Below are positions 8,192 through 16,310 of a stretch of 64,000 bases of DNA, piece by piece (the first letter of the stretch is position 1; the number at the start of each line of letters is the position of its first letter). The notes under the pieces were generated by a model. The model made no database searches and was not told the origin of the DNA. It saw only the letters and a list, made by a program, of their open reading frames with translations. This DNA is from Fusobacterium sp. SYSU M8D902 (GTDB lineage Bacteria > Fusobacteriota > Fusobacteriia > Fusobacteriales > Fusobacteriaceae): the NCBI RefSeq assembly GCF_040199715.1, contig NZ_JBEFNA010000004.1, positions 1-64,000 on the forward strand. Direction: 5' to 3'. The position numbers and the translations under genes were made by a program.

Positions 8192-8860
8192 TTATTCTAT
8201 CCTCCACTCTTTTCCATTTTTTAAATCCAAATTTAATTTAAAAATAGTAGTTTTATTCAAGCTTTTCTTCAATTCTCCTACTTTCAAAATATTCTTTTCC
8301 TCTACCATACTTCCAAGTAAAGCCAACACAACTACTGTATAGTATTTTTCTGCTATTTCTAATAAGGTCATTATCTCTTCATAAGCTAAACTTAATATTA
8401 CTTTCTTTACCAACATATAACTCTCTGCTATATTAGAATCTGGAATCTTTTTTAAATTCTTTAATATATCTAAAATTTCAAGATATTTAATATTTTTTTC
8501 TGTTATTGGAGCTTTATTTTGAATAAATTTTATTTTTATTCCATCAAATTCTCTAGGATTTTTTCTTGTATTTGTAGCTATCTCTATACTGTTAGAAAGT
8601 TGTGTAGTAAGTCCATACTTATTAAAAAGATTAACTCCTGTAATGTATCCTATTCTTCTATCTCCAATATATAAATATTTTTGTATAAATTCTTTTATGG
8701 AGAGAGAAAGTTCACCAAAAATAGAGTTCTTCGGAATATAGTATAAACCTTTTTCTGCTCTTTTTAGTTCTCCTTTTTTTACCATTCTTTCTAAAGATTT
8801 AAAAATAGCATACTTAGAATTATTATTATCTAGTTCTCTAGTATTTATTATTCTATTCAT
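8192..8860 (-). CDS. AbiEi-like / DUF6088 antitoxin-type regulator (orphan)
   Basis: A 222-residue protein. The N-terminal winged helix, about residues 10-45 (KSLERMVKKGELKRAEKGLYY), is the promoter-recognition domain of AbiEi-type antitoxins. It is followed by the RIGYITGVNLFNKYGLTTQ and IEIATNTRKNPREFDG blocks seen in DUF6088 proteins. In type IV systems the nucleotidyltransferase toxin AbiEii follows directly. Here a terminator follows and no toxin gene is present. It may be a stand-alone repressor, a relic, or guard against a toxin elsewhere. An identical 24-bp direct repeat brackets its promoter, suggesting autorepression. Confidence 0.7.
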   Translation of the reverse strand: MNRIINTRELDNNNSKYAIFKSLERMVKKGELKRAEKGLYYIPKNSIFGELSLSIKEFIQKYLYIGDRRIGYITGVNLFNKYGLTTQLSNSIEIATNTRKNPREFDGIKIKFIQNKAPITEKNIKYLEILDILKNLKKIPDSNIAESYMLVKKVILSLAYEEIMTLLEIAEKYYTVVVLALLGSMVEEKNILKVGELKKSLNKTTIFKLNLDLKNGKEWRIE

Positions 8861-8878
8861 ACTCCCTCCTTCTTTTTT

Positions 8879-8967
8879 AGTTTTTTTTACATTTATTTTG
8901 ACTTTTATATATATAATTATACCATTATTTTAAAATATATTTAAGTTTTTTTTACATTTATTTTGAC
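8879..8967 (-). promoter_or_regulatory. AbiEi-like gene promoter flanked by 24-bp direct repeats
   Basis: Two identical 24-bp copies at 8879-8902 and 8944-8967 lie 65 bp apart. Between them on the minus strand is an extended -10, TGGTATAAT (hexamer 8916-8921), with a weak -35 TTAAAT 17 bp upstream. One copy sits just upstream of the -35, the other between the start of transcription and the ribosome site. Confidence 0.55.
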
Positions 8968-9018
8968 AAAAATAAAAACTAATCATCAAATTGACAATTA
9001 GTTTTAAATATGAATTTT

Positions 9019-9309
9019 TTACTTAATAATCTTTTTTATATCTTTTAAATTATTATAGATATCTCCTCTATTTCCTGCATCAATTGTATAAATTATAATA
9101 ATTTCTTCGTCTTTTCTTGTAAAAATTATTCTATAACTTCCTAACCTCATTCTATAAATAGAATTTTTAAATCCCTGAAGAGGTTTTATATCTATATTTC
9201 TATCTCCTCGAAAAAATTTAATTATAGTATTTTCAAAATCTTTTTTTACTCCAATATGCTTATTAAAAAATTTATCAGCTTTTTTTGAATATAAAAATTC
9301 TAAAATCAT
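9019..9309 (-). CDS. RelE/ParE-superfamily toxin
   Basis: A 96-residue toxin of the RelE fold. Its C-terminal half shows the usual pattern YRMRLGSYRIIFTRKDEEI and ends GNRGDIYNN. RelE-type toxins cut mRNA at the ribosome. The start overlaps the antitoxin stop by 4 nt, the normal arrangement for tight coupling. It resembles the second toxin of the window at 38.1 kb, including the YRMR and RGxIYNN blocks, so the two are likely paralogues. Confidence 0.85.
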   Translation of the reverse strand: MILEFLYSKKADKFFNKHIGVKKDFENTIIKFFRGDRNIDIKPLQGFKNSIYRMRLGSYRIIFTRKDEEIIIIYTIDAGNRGDIYNNLKDIKKIIK

Positions 9310-9620
9310 AGTTCAATCACATTTCTACTTGAAATTTTTTTATCTTCCTCTGATAAATCATTCAACATTTCTAGAATTTCTTTGCTTTCCTCTTCACTGC
9401 AAGGATCAACATTTTCTAAATATTCAAAAGCTTTTTTCACATCATCTTTTGATATTTTTTTATTAACTTTTATTTCAAATGGTATACCTTGCTCTTTTAT
9501 AGTCATTTTCATAAAGGTTGTAAATGCTGAAGTTACAGAAAGTCCCATCTCTTCACATAATTTACTAAACTCTTCTTTTAAGTCATTTTCAACTCTAAAA
9601 TTAATACTTACTTGAGCCAT
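9306..9620 (-). CDS. RelB/DinJ-type antitoxin
   Basis: A 104-residue antitoxin. The N-terminal ribbon-helix-helix region, about residues 1-50 (VSINFRVENDLKEEFSKLCE and GLSVTSAFTTFMKM), is of the RelB/DinJ kind and should bind the operator. The C-terminal acidic segment (CSEEESKEILEMLNDL) should wrap the toxin. Its last 33 residues align without gaps to those of the antitoxin at 38.4 kb although the heads differ. It is preceded by a promoter with an overlapping palindrome. Confidence 0.85.
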   Translation of the reverse strand: MAQVSINFRVENDLKEEFSKLCEEMGLSVTSAFTTFMKMTIKEQGIPFEIKVNKKISKDDVKKAFEYLENVDPCSEEESKEILEMLNDLSEEDKKISSRNVIEL

Positions 9621-9643
9621 ATTAATTCAACTCCTTTCTTTAA

Positions 9644-9679
9644 ATTATATATTCTTTTATATAATTTGTAAATACAAAT
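9644..9679 (-). promoter_or_regulatory. Promoter and operator of the RelB/RelE module
   Basis: On the minus strand TTTACA (9667-9672) and TATAAT (9644-9649) are 17 bp apart. ATTTGTA-AA-TACAAAT (9664-9679), a perfect 7-bp inverted repeat, covers the -35 and is a natural operator for RelB autoregulation. Confidence 0.6.
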
Positions 9680-9714
9680 CATATAAAATTTGGAGTATTC
9701 TCTTTATTTATTCT

Positions 9715-10542
9715 CTAAAATTTTTTTATAAACTCTTCTCCGTCAGCAAAACCTAGATTATAGACTTTCAATAGTTTATCTCTATTTTTCTCAAACCTAT
9801 CTATCTGTAGAGGTGCACTTGGAGCTATTACATAAGCTTTTCCCTCAGCTTCCAATCTCCTTATCTCCTCTTGATTTTCTCTATACACCTCATGGTGTCT
9901 TTTAAGTAGCTCTACCATAGCTGGGTACTCTCTCATCTTCCAAGCTATGAGTGGAAAACATCTCAACTTCGGCTTTATAAAATCTCTATCTCTAGTTAAA
10001 ACTACTATTAGCTTGTCACAGCCATCTTTCAAAGCCTGTGAAACAGGTATTGGAGCTGCTGTTCCACCATCAAAGTAGATATTCCCTCTATACTTCACTG
10101 GATTGGCTACTAATGGTATAGATGACGAGGCTCTCAAAACTATTGATCCATCATGTATACACTCTTTATCATAAAATTCAGCCCTTCCAGTTTCGGCATT
10201 GGTAACACCGATCTTAAACTCACAAGGATTGGCAAAAAAGCTTGTATAATCAAATGGATCTAGCTTTTGTGGAATCTCGTTATATAGAAAATCCATTCCA
10301 AAGAGTGAACCTGTCTTTATATAGTTCTCTAGGCTCAAATATCTCTTATCATTTAAGTAGTTTATATTTGTTCTAAGTGCTCTTCCATCCTGCTTTGAGA
10401 TATAGGAAGCTGCATGGGAAGCTCCAGCAGATACACCTACAATATAATCTGGCATAAAATTGTATTTTCTAAAGGCAGCTAATACTCCAACTGTATAGAT
10501 ACCTCTCATTCCCCCACCTTCTAATACTAGACCTAATTTCAT
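9715..10542 (-). CDS. Patatin-like phospholipase (RssA-type)
   Basis: A 275-residue patatin-family serine hydrolase. The oxyanion hole is LEGGGMRG near residue 8, the nucleophile serine is in GVSAGAS near residue 40, and the dyad aspartate is in DGG near residue 160. It probably deacylates phospholipids or other acyl esters and has no signal peptide, so it is cytoplasmic or peripheral. I start at the ATG with an AGAGAGG site 7 nt upstream rather than the TTG two codons before. A different patatin lies at the far side of the polysaccharide region. Confidence 0.88.
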   Translation of the reverse strand: MKLGLVLEGGGMRGIYTVGVLAAFRKYNFMPDYIVGVSAGASHAASYISKQDGRALRTNINYLNDKRYLSLENYIKTGSLFGMDFLYNEIPQKLDPFDYTSFFANPCEFKIGVTNAETGRAEFYDKECIHDGSIVLRASSSIPLVANPVKYRGNIYFDGGTAAPIPVSQALKDGCDKLIVVLTRDRDFIKPKLRCFPLIAWKMREYPAMVELLKRHHEVYRENQEEIRRLEAEGKAYVIAPSAPLQIDRFEKNRDKLLKVYNLGFADGEEFIKKF

Positions 10543-10556
10543 ACACAAACCTCTCT

Positions 10557-11441
10557 TTACACTTTAGTATGTTTTTTTAGAGCAAAAATACATCCTAATA
10601 GGATGATAGCAGCTCCTATCCCTTGATGAAAATTGATCTTTTCTCCCAAAGTCAAATAACCAATTACACTGGTTGCTAATGGTATTGAAAGCTGAAGCAC
10701 ATTGAATACTGAAACACCTTGTTTCTGCATAATCTGAAATGCCATCAACATCCCTGTTACCAATCCATATATTCCTGCTAAAATCAAACCTATTATCAAG
10801 ATTTTATCTACTTCTAACAACTCACTTATCTTTCCTGTTTTAAATGCCAAGATAAAGTAATTGATTCCTGAAAAAGTAGCTATAAAAGCACTTATAACTA
10901 TTGGATGTAACTCTTTTGCTATATGTTTTACTATTAAATTTTGTATAGATTGTATAAATATAGCAATTCCTAGAAATAGTGATCCTATTAAAAAATTGCC
11001 ATTTCCTCCACCTCTTTGAGCATAAAAAACAAAAATCAATGAACCTAAAATTGTTAAAATACTTCCCAAATAAAAATTTCTCTGCTTGACTCTATCCCTT
11101 TCATCTTTAAAAAATATAGAAGCCATAATTATAGCTACTGGCATTCCTAAAACTCCAAATATACTCCCTGCTAAAGCTGAAGTTTCTTTTATTCCGTTTA
11201 TAAAAAAATACATATTTCCTGTCATAAAAAAACTCAATACCAAAAGTTTTAAAATTAATATTGGCTTATTTCTAATCTTTAACAGTTCATTACGATATTT
11301 AAAACAGCATATTAGGATAAAGAATATACCCCCAGCCAAAAATCTAACAGCATTATTATTTACAGTTTCAAATCTTACACTCATAAATCTCATAATAGGA
11401 AAACCTAATCCTATTAGAATTACATACAATATATTAAACAT
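10557..11441 (-). CDS. DMT-superfamily permease (EamA)
   Basis: A 294-residue inner-membrane protein with about ten hydrophobic segments in two EamA repeats. The second repeat ends LGEKINFHQGIGAAIILLGC, the family's conserved end. EamA proteins export or import small metabolites; the substrate cannot be told. I use the ATG 24 codons inside the open frame because it follows GGTGGAG directly. It begins 1 bp after the upstream FMN-binding gene's stop, so the two are coupled. Confidence 0.85.
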   Translation of the reverse strand: MFNILYVILIGLGFPIMRFMSVRFETVNNNAVRFLAGGIFFILICCFKYRNELLKIRNKPILILKLLVLSFFMTGNMYFFINGIKETSALAGSIFGVLGMPVAIIMASIFFKDERDRVKQRNFYLGSILTILGSLIFVFYAQRGGGNGNFLIGSLFLGIAIFIQSIQNLIVKHIAKELHPIVISAFIATFSGINYFILAFKTGKISELLEVDKILIIGLILAGIYGLVTGMLMAFQIMQKQGVSVFNVLQLSIPLATSVIGYLTLGEKINFHQGIGAAIILLGCIFALKKHTKV

Positions 11442-11442
11442 A

Positions 11443-11802
11443 TTACTCCACCTGTGAAATACAAGCTTTGCAACCCTCAATAAATCCTTCAGAGCTATAA
11501 GTTGCACCTGCAACTGTATCCACCTTCGATATATCTTGAGTCTCTTTCAATTTAGTTATAAGCTGATCAATAGCTGGATCTGCTATTGCTGCAGTATCTT
11601 CATGGTTATATTTTATATCTGTTATTCTAACCTCTCCTCTAGAGTTTTTCTTAGCTACTATTGTCACCTTCATATCTCCATTGAATCCATCAGCAACAGC
11701 TGTATACTCCTTTGGTGCATTTGATCTCTCCACAAATATACAAGCTAATCCTACAACTATAAATGCTCCTACACATATCTTTCTGATTTTTTCAACACAC
11801 AC
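11443..11802 (-). CDS. Small membrane-anchored FMN-binding domain protein
   Basis: A 119-residue protein. One N-terminal hydrophobic segment (about residues 9-25, signal anchor) precedes an FMN-bind domain. VDTVAGATYSSEGF holds the threonine to which FMN is covalently attached in related proteins (motif D-x-x-[SA]-G-A-T-x-[ST]-S). Such domains carry electrons outside the membrane in Rnf/Nqr subunits and in extracellular electron transfer. This one is a single free-standing domain with no ApbE flavin transferase nearby. The start is a GTG with a GGAGGG site 8 nt away. Confidence 0.82.
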   Translation of the reverse strand: MCVEKIRKICVGAFIVVGLACIFVERSNAPKEYTAVADGFNGDMKVTIVAKKNSRGEVRITDIKYNHEDTAAIADPAIDQLITKLKETQDISKVDTVAGATYSSEGFIEGCKACISQVE

Positions 11803-11833
11803 TTTTTAATCCCTCCATATTTATCTTTTTATT

Positions 11834-12541
11834 TTATTTATTATTAAGCTCTTGATCTAGATAGTATTCGATCTTCTTTATATCCAAGTACGTATCTATA
11901 TCCACAGAGTATTTTTCACTCATCTCATAAGCTAATCTACCATCATTAAGACTTGTTTCCAATCCAAAGTTCTCATTTAATTCCTGAATATATATAGCTC
12001 CATTTACTCTATAGAATTTAGGAAAATCCTGTCTTCTCATTGTACTATTTAGTGATAATAGATTTTTTACTGTTCCATCTTCATTTATCGTTCTCATAAG
12101 TACTGGATTCTCATCTACCTCAGTTACACTTACCAAGCTCTTCTCATCTGTTGCAAATAGCTTCTCTATTGCCTCATCAATATGCCAACCCTTTCTCAAA
12201 GGAACAGTATTTTGAAGTAGTACAAGATAGTCATACTCCTCTCCTCTCTCCTTCAACCAGTTAATAGCATGGATTACAGCATCTATTGTCTTAGATGTAT
12301 CTTGAGCCAACTCTGCTGGTCTTAAAAATGGTACATCTCCACCAAATTTTTCAGCTACAGCTTTTATCTCTAGATCATCTGTTGAAATAACAGTTCTATC
12401 TAGGTATTTTGAAGAGTTTGCACACTCAATTGAGTATTGAATTAGAGGTTTTCCATAGATCTCAATTATATTTTTTGAAGGTATCCCCTTACTTCCACCT
12501 CTAGCAGGTATTATCCCTAATATTCTTTTTCCGTTATACAT
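11834..12541 (-). CDS. neuA: CMP-sialic acid synthetase family cytidylyltransferase
   Basis: A 235-residue enzyme that activates a nonulosonic acid with CTP. The mononucleotide-binding motif IPARGGSKGIPSKN is complete at the N terminus. LQNTVPLRKGWHIDEAI and FYRVNGAIYI match the sugar-binding half. It could be NeuA (Neu5Ac) or a LegF/PseF type; sequence alone does not decide. It overlaps the flippase gene by 8 nt and precedes nothing biosynthetic: neuB and neuC are not in the window. The GT52 transferase two genes upstream would use its product. Confidence 0.83.
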   Translation of the reverse strand: MYNGKRILGIIPARGGSKGIPSKNIIEIYGKPLIQYSIECANSSKYLDRTVISTDDLEIKAVAEKFGGDVPFLRPAELAQDTSKTIDAVIHAINWLKERGEEYDYLVLLQNTVPLRKGWHIDEAIEKLFATDEKSLVSVTEVDENPVLMRTINEDGTVKNLLSLNSTMRRQDFPKFYRVNGAIYIQELNENFGLETSLNDGRLAYEMSEKYSVDIDTYLDIKKIEYYLDQELNNK

Positions 12542-13862
12542 TTTGGCTCTCCTTTCTGCTCCTATATTTTTTTATTAGCTCCTTTAAAAGATAAAAACTA
12601 TTAAGTGATTTCAACTGAACCAACGCCTGTTCTCTATACTCTGCAATGAAAAAATCAATTGCAAATAGAGCTATAAACTGTGTGATTAAAGTTGCTATTG
12701 CTGCCCCATTTATACCGTATTTTGGAATCAATAGAGCATTTAAAATTATATTTACAACAAGACTTATCAAAGTCTTATAAAAACTTTTCTTAGTAATCTT
12801 TTTAATTGTCATATGTCCAGTCTGTAGTGAGGCATTTGCCTTTATAAATATAGAGGCTGCCAAGATAGTGTAAACACCTATAGCTGGTAAATATTCCTGT
12901 GCATATACATATTTAAAAGTATATTTTACAACTACTATTGATAGTAGAGTCACTACAAAGTAGAACTGAGTTATTAATGTATTTGAAAAGAGATAAAAAT
13001 TATAGTACTCTTTATAATCCTTTCTGTATAGCTCCATCATCTTAGGAAACAGTGAGTTCTCAACTGGTCCCAATAGAATAGCCAAGATTGCTGAGAGCTG
13101 AAACCCTATGGTGTATATCCCAACATCTGCCACTCCCATATAGTATTTTATCATAAGTCTGTCAACTTGGGTATATATTAAAAAAGATATATAGCTTATC
13201 CATAAAAATTTTCCCTCATCTACTATCCTTAGGATTAGATCTCTATCCACCCTCTTCTCCAAGTTTTTTAACTTTATAAGGTAGGCTTGTCTATATTGGT
13301 ACTTCAATATTCCCATTCTGATAAGGTTTCCTATACACCTTATAGCTGGTAATACAACTATACCCAGATGAAATATCATAGCTAAATACTGTAGTGTATA
13401 GGATATCACCTTCACTATATTGTTGGATATAACTATCCTTCTAGATTCTAGCTTAAATTCAAAGAAGTTCTCCACCCCATAGGTAGCTGTTACCAATATA
13501 TTATCTAGACACATCAACATCAACATATAGAAGATGAGATTGTCCATTCCCACAGTGAATTTTATAACTATTGGAATAAAAAATATTATCCCTGCCATTG
13601 TATTTCTAAAAAAACATACATTGTGAACTACATTGTTAAAATTATCATCTGTGTAATACTTCTTTATTACCCTACTGTTTAAGAGTTCAAAAAATATTGC
13701 TGAAAAGGCAACCAATGACACTGCATAGTTATACTTTCCATATAGTTCTGCCCCATAGTAGTTGGCTATCTTTATACCTACAGCAAACTGTAGCACAAGT
13801 ATAAATACCTGATCAAACATAAGCCAAGCTATATTCTTTGTTATTTTTCCTCCACCACTCAT
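12534..13862 (-). CDS. Wzx-type polysaccharide flippase
   Basis: A 442-residue integral membrane protein of the MOP/polysaccharide-transport family with about twelve hydrophobic helices. It begins KNIAWLMFDQVFILVLQF, a typical N-terminal helix, and ends with the IPKYGINGAAIATLITQF block of Wzx proteins. It flips undecaprenyl-linked oligosaccharide across the inner membrane. It is the second flippase of the window, grouped with neuA and the GT52 gene, which suggests a surface glycan separate from the large operon at 19-36 kb. Confidence 0.87.
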   Translation of the reverse strand: MSGGGKITKNIAWLMFDQVFILVLQFAVGIKIANYYGAELYGKYNYAVSLVAFSAIFFELLNSRVIKKYYTDDNFNNVVHNVCFFRNTMAGIIFFIPIVIKFTVGMDNLIFYMLMLMCLDNILVTATYGVENFFEFKLESRRIVISNNIVKVISYTLQYLAMIFHLGIVVLPAIRCIGNLIRMGILKYQYRQAYLIKLKNLEKRVDRDLILRIVDEGKFLWISYISFLIYTQVDRLMIKYYMGVADVGIYTIGFQLSAILAILLGPVENSLFPKMMELYRKDYKEYYNFYLFSNTLITQFYFVVTLLSIVVVKYTFKYVYAQEYLPAIGVYTILAASIFIKANASLQTGHMTIKKITKKSFYKTLISLVVNIILNALLIPKYGINGAAIATLITQFIALFAIDFFIAEYREQALVQLKSLNSFYLLKELIKKYRSRKESQNV

Positions 13863-13870
13863 ACTCTCTC

Positions 13871-14881
13871 CTATAGATAACTATTTCTTACCATTATATT
13901 ATCACAACTTCCAAATCTTTCAAAGAGTTTATTATCTACCTCTGTTCCATAAAAATCTATAGCTATATCCTTATCAAATCCAAATACAGCTGTGGAGAAA
14001 AGAGTCACCACTCTCTCTAGCTTTATCCCCATAACTGACAACAGTTCAACTGGGTATTTCTCCCTCATCACATAGCAATTGGGAAAATGCTTGGAGTAAT
14101 CTGTTTTCTCTCTCGGATGTGCCTTGATTATAACGGACTTGTTAGGGTATCTCTCTATCACCTTAGTATATAGCTCTATCTTTCTCTCCTCTGATAGTAT
14201 TCCATCTTCTGACATAGGCTGTGTAAATAGCATTACACTCTCTCCACTTATCTTCTCCAAGATCTCATCATTGAAGTTAAAAGCTCTTTTTATAACCCTC
14301 TTCTCCTGCTCACTCTTTCTCTCCCATAGCTCTTGAAGATTGATGATCTCTGCTTTTTTCTCCAATCCCTCTGGTACTCTCTCACATAGACTATCAGTTA
14401 GATATATCTTATCCACACTATCTCCATAGCCCATCACCTTTTTTCTCTCACTCAAACCAAAAAGAAGTGCTATCCCCTTTTGTACTAACTCCTTAATACT
14501 GCTTGGATCTGCCTTGTAAGGCATATAGTTTAGAGTTCCCTCCTCTATAACATTTATTCTCTCCTTGTAGAACACTCTCTTCCCAAGAGCTAGATTATCC
14601 ATTCCATAGAGCTTAGCTTCCCCACTCTCTATCCTCTTTAGAACTGGTGCTAACTCACTTCTCAACTCTTTTATATATTTTGACATCTTTATTCTATTGA
14701 GTATCTGATTCTTACCATACATCTTAGAGTTCTCTAAGACTATCTTTCTTCCTGGTAACCCCTCTAATATACTCTCCTTCCCCTCATAGGTAACATAGGT
14801 TATATCATCTCTCTCTAGATCTGCTAACAGTAGAAATATCAATAATACCCTATCCATATCATAAAGAAACAGCTTTTCCAT
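13871..14881 (-). CDS. GT52-family (sialyltransferase-like) glycosyltransferase
   Basis: A 336-residue protein resembling the GT52 family of LOS alpha-2,3-sialyltransferases. INVIEEGTLNY (about residue 110) and the C-terminal half FTQPMSEDGILSEERKIELY with VIIKAHPREKTDY match the CMP-sugar-binding GT-B part, where HP is conserved. It probably adds a nonulosonic acid from CMP to a surface glycan. The adjacent CMP-sialate synthetase and flippase support this. Acceptor and linkage are unknown. Confidence 0.75.
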   Translation of the reverse strand: MEKLFLYDMDRVLLIFLLLADLERDDITYVTYEGKESILEGLPGRKIVLENSKMYGKNQILNRIKMSKYIKELRSELAPVLKRIESGEAKLYGMDNLALGKRVFYKERINVIEEGTLNYMPYKADPSSIKELVQKGIALLFGLSERKKVMGYGDSVDKIYLTDSLCERVPEGLEKKAEIINLQELWERKSEQEKRVIKRAFNFNDEILEKISGESVMLFTQPMSEDGILSEERKIELYTKVIERYPNKSVIIKAHPREKTDYSKHFPNCYVMREKYPVELLSVMGIKLERVVTLFSTAVFGFDKDIAIDFYGTEVDNKLFERFGSCDNIMVRNSYL

Positions 14882-14910
14882 AATCTCCTCCCTAATATTC
14901 CATTTTTTAT

Positions 14911-16251
14911 CTATCTACTATTCTTTTTATCATTTCTCTTATTTTTATACATGTTTTCATCTGCTTTTTTTATCAATTCATTTATATTTTTATTTTCTTC
15001 TGTTGAAATAACATATCCATAGCTAAATTTAATATAGATATCTCCTTTTTTGTATGGCATCTTTAATTTTTTAAGTCTCTCTAATCTTTCACAAAATGAA
15101 TCAACATCTTTTTGAAGGAAAATACCATTAATTACTAAAAGAAATTCATCTCCCCCATTTCTAATAGCAAAATCCTTATCTCTCAATATACTTTTTAGTG
15201 ATGTTGAAAAGAATATGAGAAGTTTATCTCCAATTCCATGTCCATAAGTATCATTAATAGCTTTAAAATCATTTAAATCTATAAAGAAGAGAGTAAAAAT
15301 TTCAAGTGATTTTAACTCATCAAGTTTTTTTATATTATATAAGTTGGTTAATTTATCTAGATAGAGATCCTGTTTTATCAATTTAATCTTTAATTCTCTT
15401 TTTCGTAAATATATATATGTTAAATATGAAAAAAACAAACCAGATCCTAATATTAACGCTAGTATTAAATAAATAGTTATAGATGTATTTTTATATATTC
15501 CAAAACACCACTCTCCATTAGCTAATGGTATAGAGATAAATTCAATTTGCCCCTCTTTAAATTTATCACTTCTGTCTATTATAATCTTACCTTGCCCATT
15601 TACACATGAATATATCTCATATTGATAACCAAATTTTTTCAAAGAATAGAGATCTATAGATTTATTTAATTTATCTAAATCTATTATCAATGCAATCATA
15701 CCCCAAAAAGTTCCATCTTTATTAAAAATCGCTTTTCTTACTGATAATCCCTGCCCACCTTGTGTCAATCTATCTGGCCCAGAAATAGTTATATCTTTTG
15801 TTCTAATCGCAATTTCGACCTCTTTTTTTCGATTTGGCATTACAAATACATTATCACCAATAGCTTCTTTATTATTTTCTAAAGGATATACATATTTTAC
15901 AATTCCATCTGGCAAAATAGATATATTTCTCAACAAATGCTCCTCTACAATAAGACTAAATGAATAATCTAATTCTCCATTCTCAAAATTACTATCCTTT
16001 GTTAATTTTATTATTCCCTCACCCATTTTTATAGCAAAACTTAAATCTTCAATTAAATGTTTAATTCTTAAATTATATATATTTAAAAAATACTCTTTTT
16101 CATGTTGTTGGTCCTTTTTATACTCTTTAAAAATAAAACTAGTTAAAAAAATTGTCACTATTAAAGAAAATACAGAAAAAAATATTGAGTATCTAAAATG
16201 TACTCTTTTCACAAAAAGCCTCCTAACCCTATCCCTATTTTTTATATCCAC
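14911..16251 (-). CDS. Membrane CHASE-GGDEF diguanylate cyclase
   Basis: A 446-residue sensor enzyme. There are transmembrane helices at about residues 20-40 and 265-290. The CHASE-like sensor between them contains ISILPDGIVKYVYPLENN and TQGGQGLSVRKAIF. The C-terminal cyclase has DLNDFKAINDTYGHGIGD and an intact RNGGDEF active site. It should make cyclic di-GMP from GTP. I see no RxxD inhibitory site. Position between the sialyltransferase and Wzz suggests control of surface polysaccharide, but no c-di-GMP receptor is visible in the window. Confidence 0.88.
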   Translation of the reverse strand: MDIKNRDRVRRLFVKRVHFRYSIFFSVFSLIVTIFLTSFIFKEYKKDQQHEKEYFLNIYNLRIKHLIEDLSFAIKMGEGIIKLTKDSNFENGELDYSFSLIVEEHLLRNISILPDGIVKYVYPLENNKEAIGDNVFVMPNRKKEVEIAIRTKDITISGPDRLTQGGQGLSVRKAIFNKDGTFWGMIALIIDLDKLNKSIDLYSLKKFGYQYEIYSCVNGQGKIIIDRSDKFKEGQIEFISIPLANGEWCFGIYKNTSITIYLILALILGSGLFFSYLTYIYLRKRELKIKLIKQDLYLDKLTNLYNIKKLDELKSLEIFTLFFIDLNDFKAINDTYGHGIGDKLLIFFSTSLKSILRDKDFAIRNGGDEFLLVINGIFLQKDVDSFCERLERLKKLKMPYKKGDIYIKFSYGYVISTEENKNINELIKKADENMYKNKRNDKKNSR

Positions 16252-16271
16252 TCATACTTTGTTTTATAATC

Positions 16272-16302
16272 AAAAAAAGGAATAACATATCTATGCTATT
16301 CC
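16272..16302 (-). terminator. Terminator after wzz
   Basis: On the minus strand GGAATAGCATA pairs with TATGTTATTCC around a short loop and is followed by seven U. It ends the wzz transcript ahead of the GGDEF gene. Confidence 0.8.
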
Positions 16303-16310
16303 CCTTTCTC

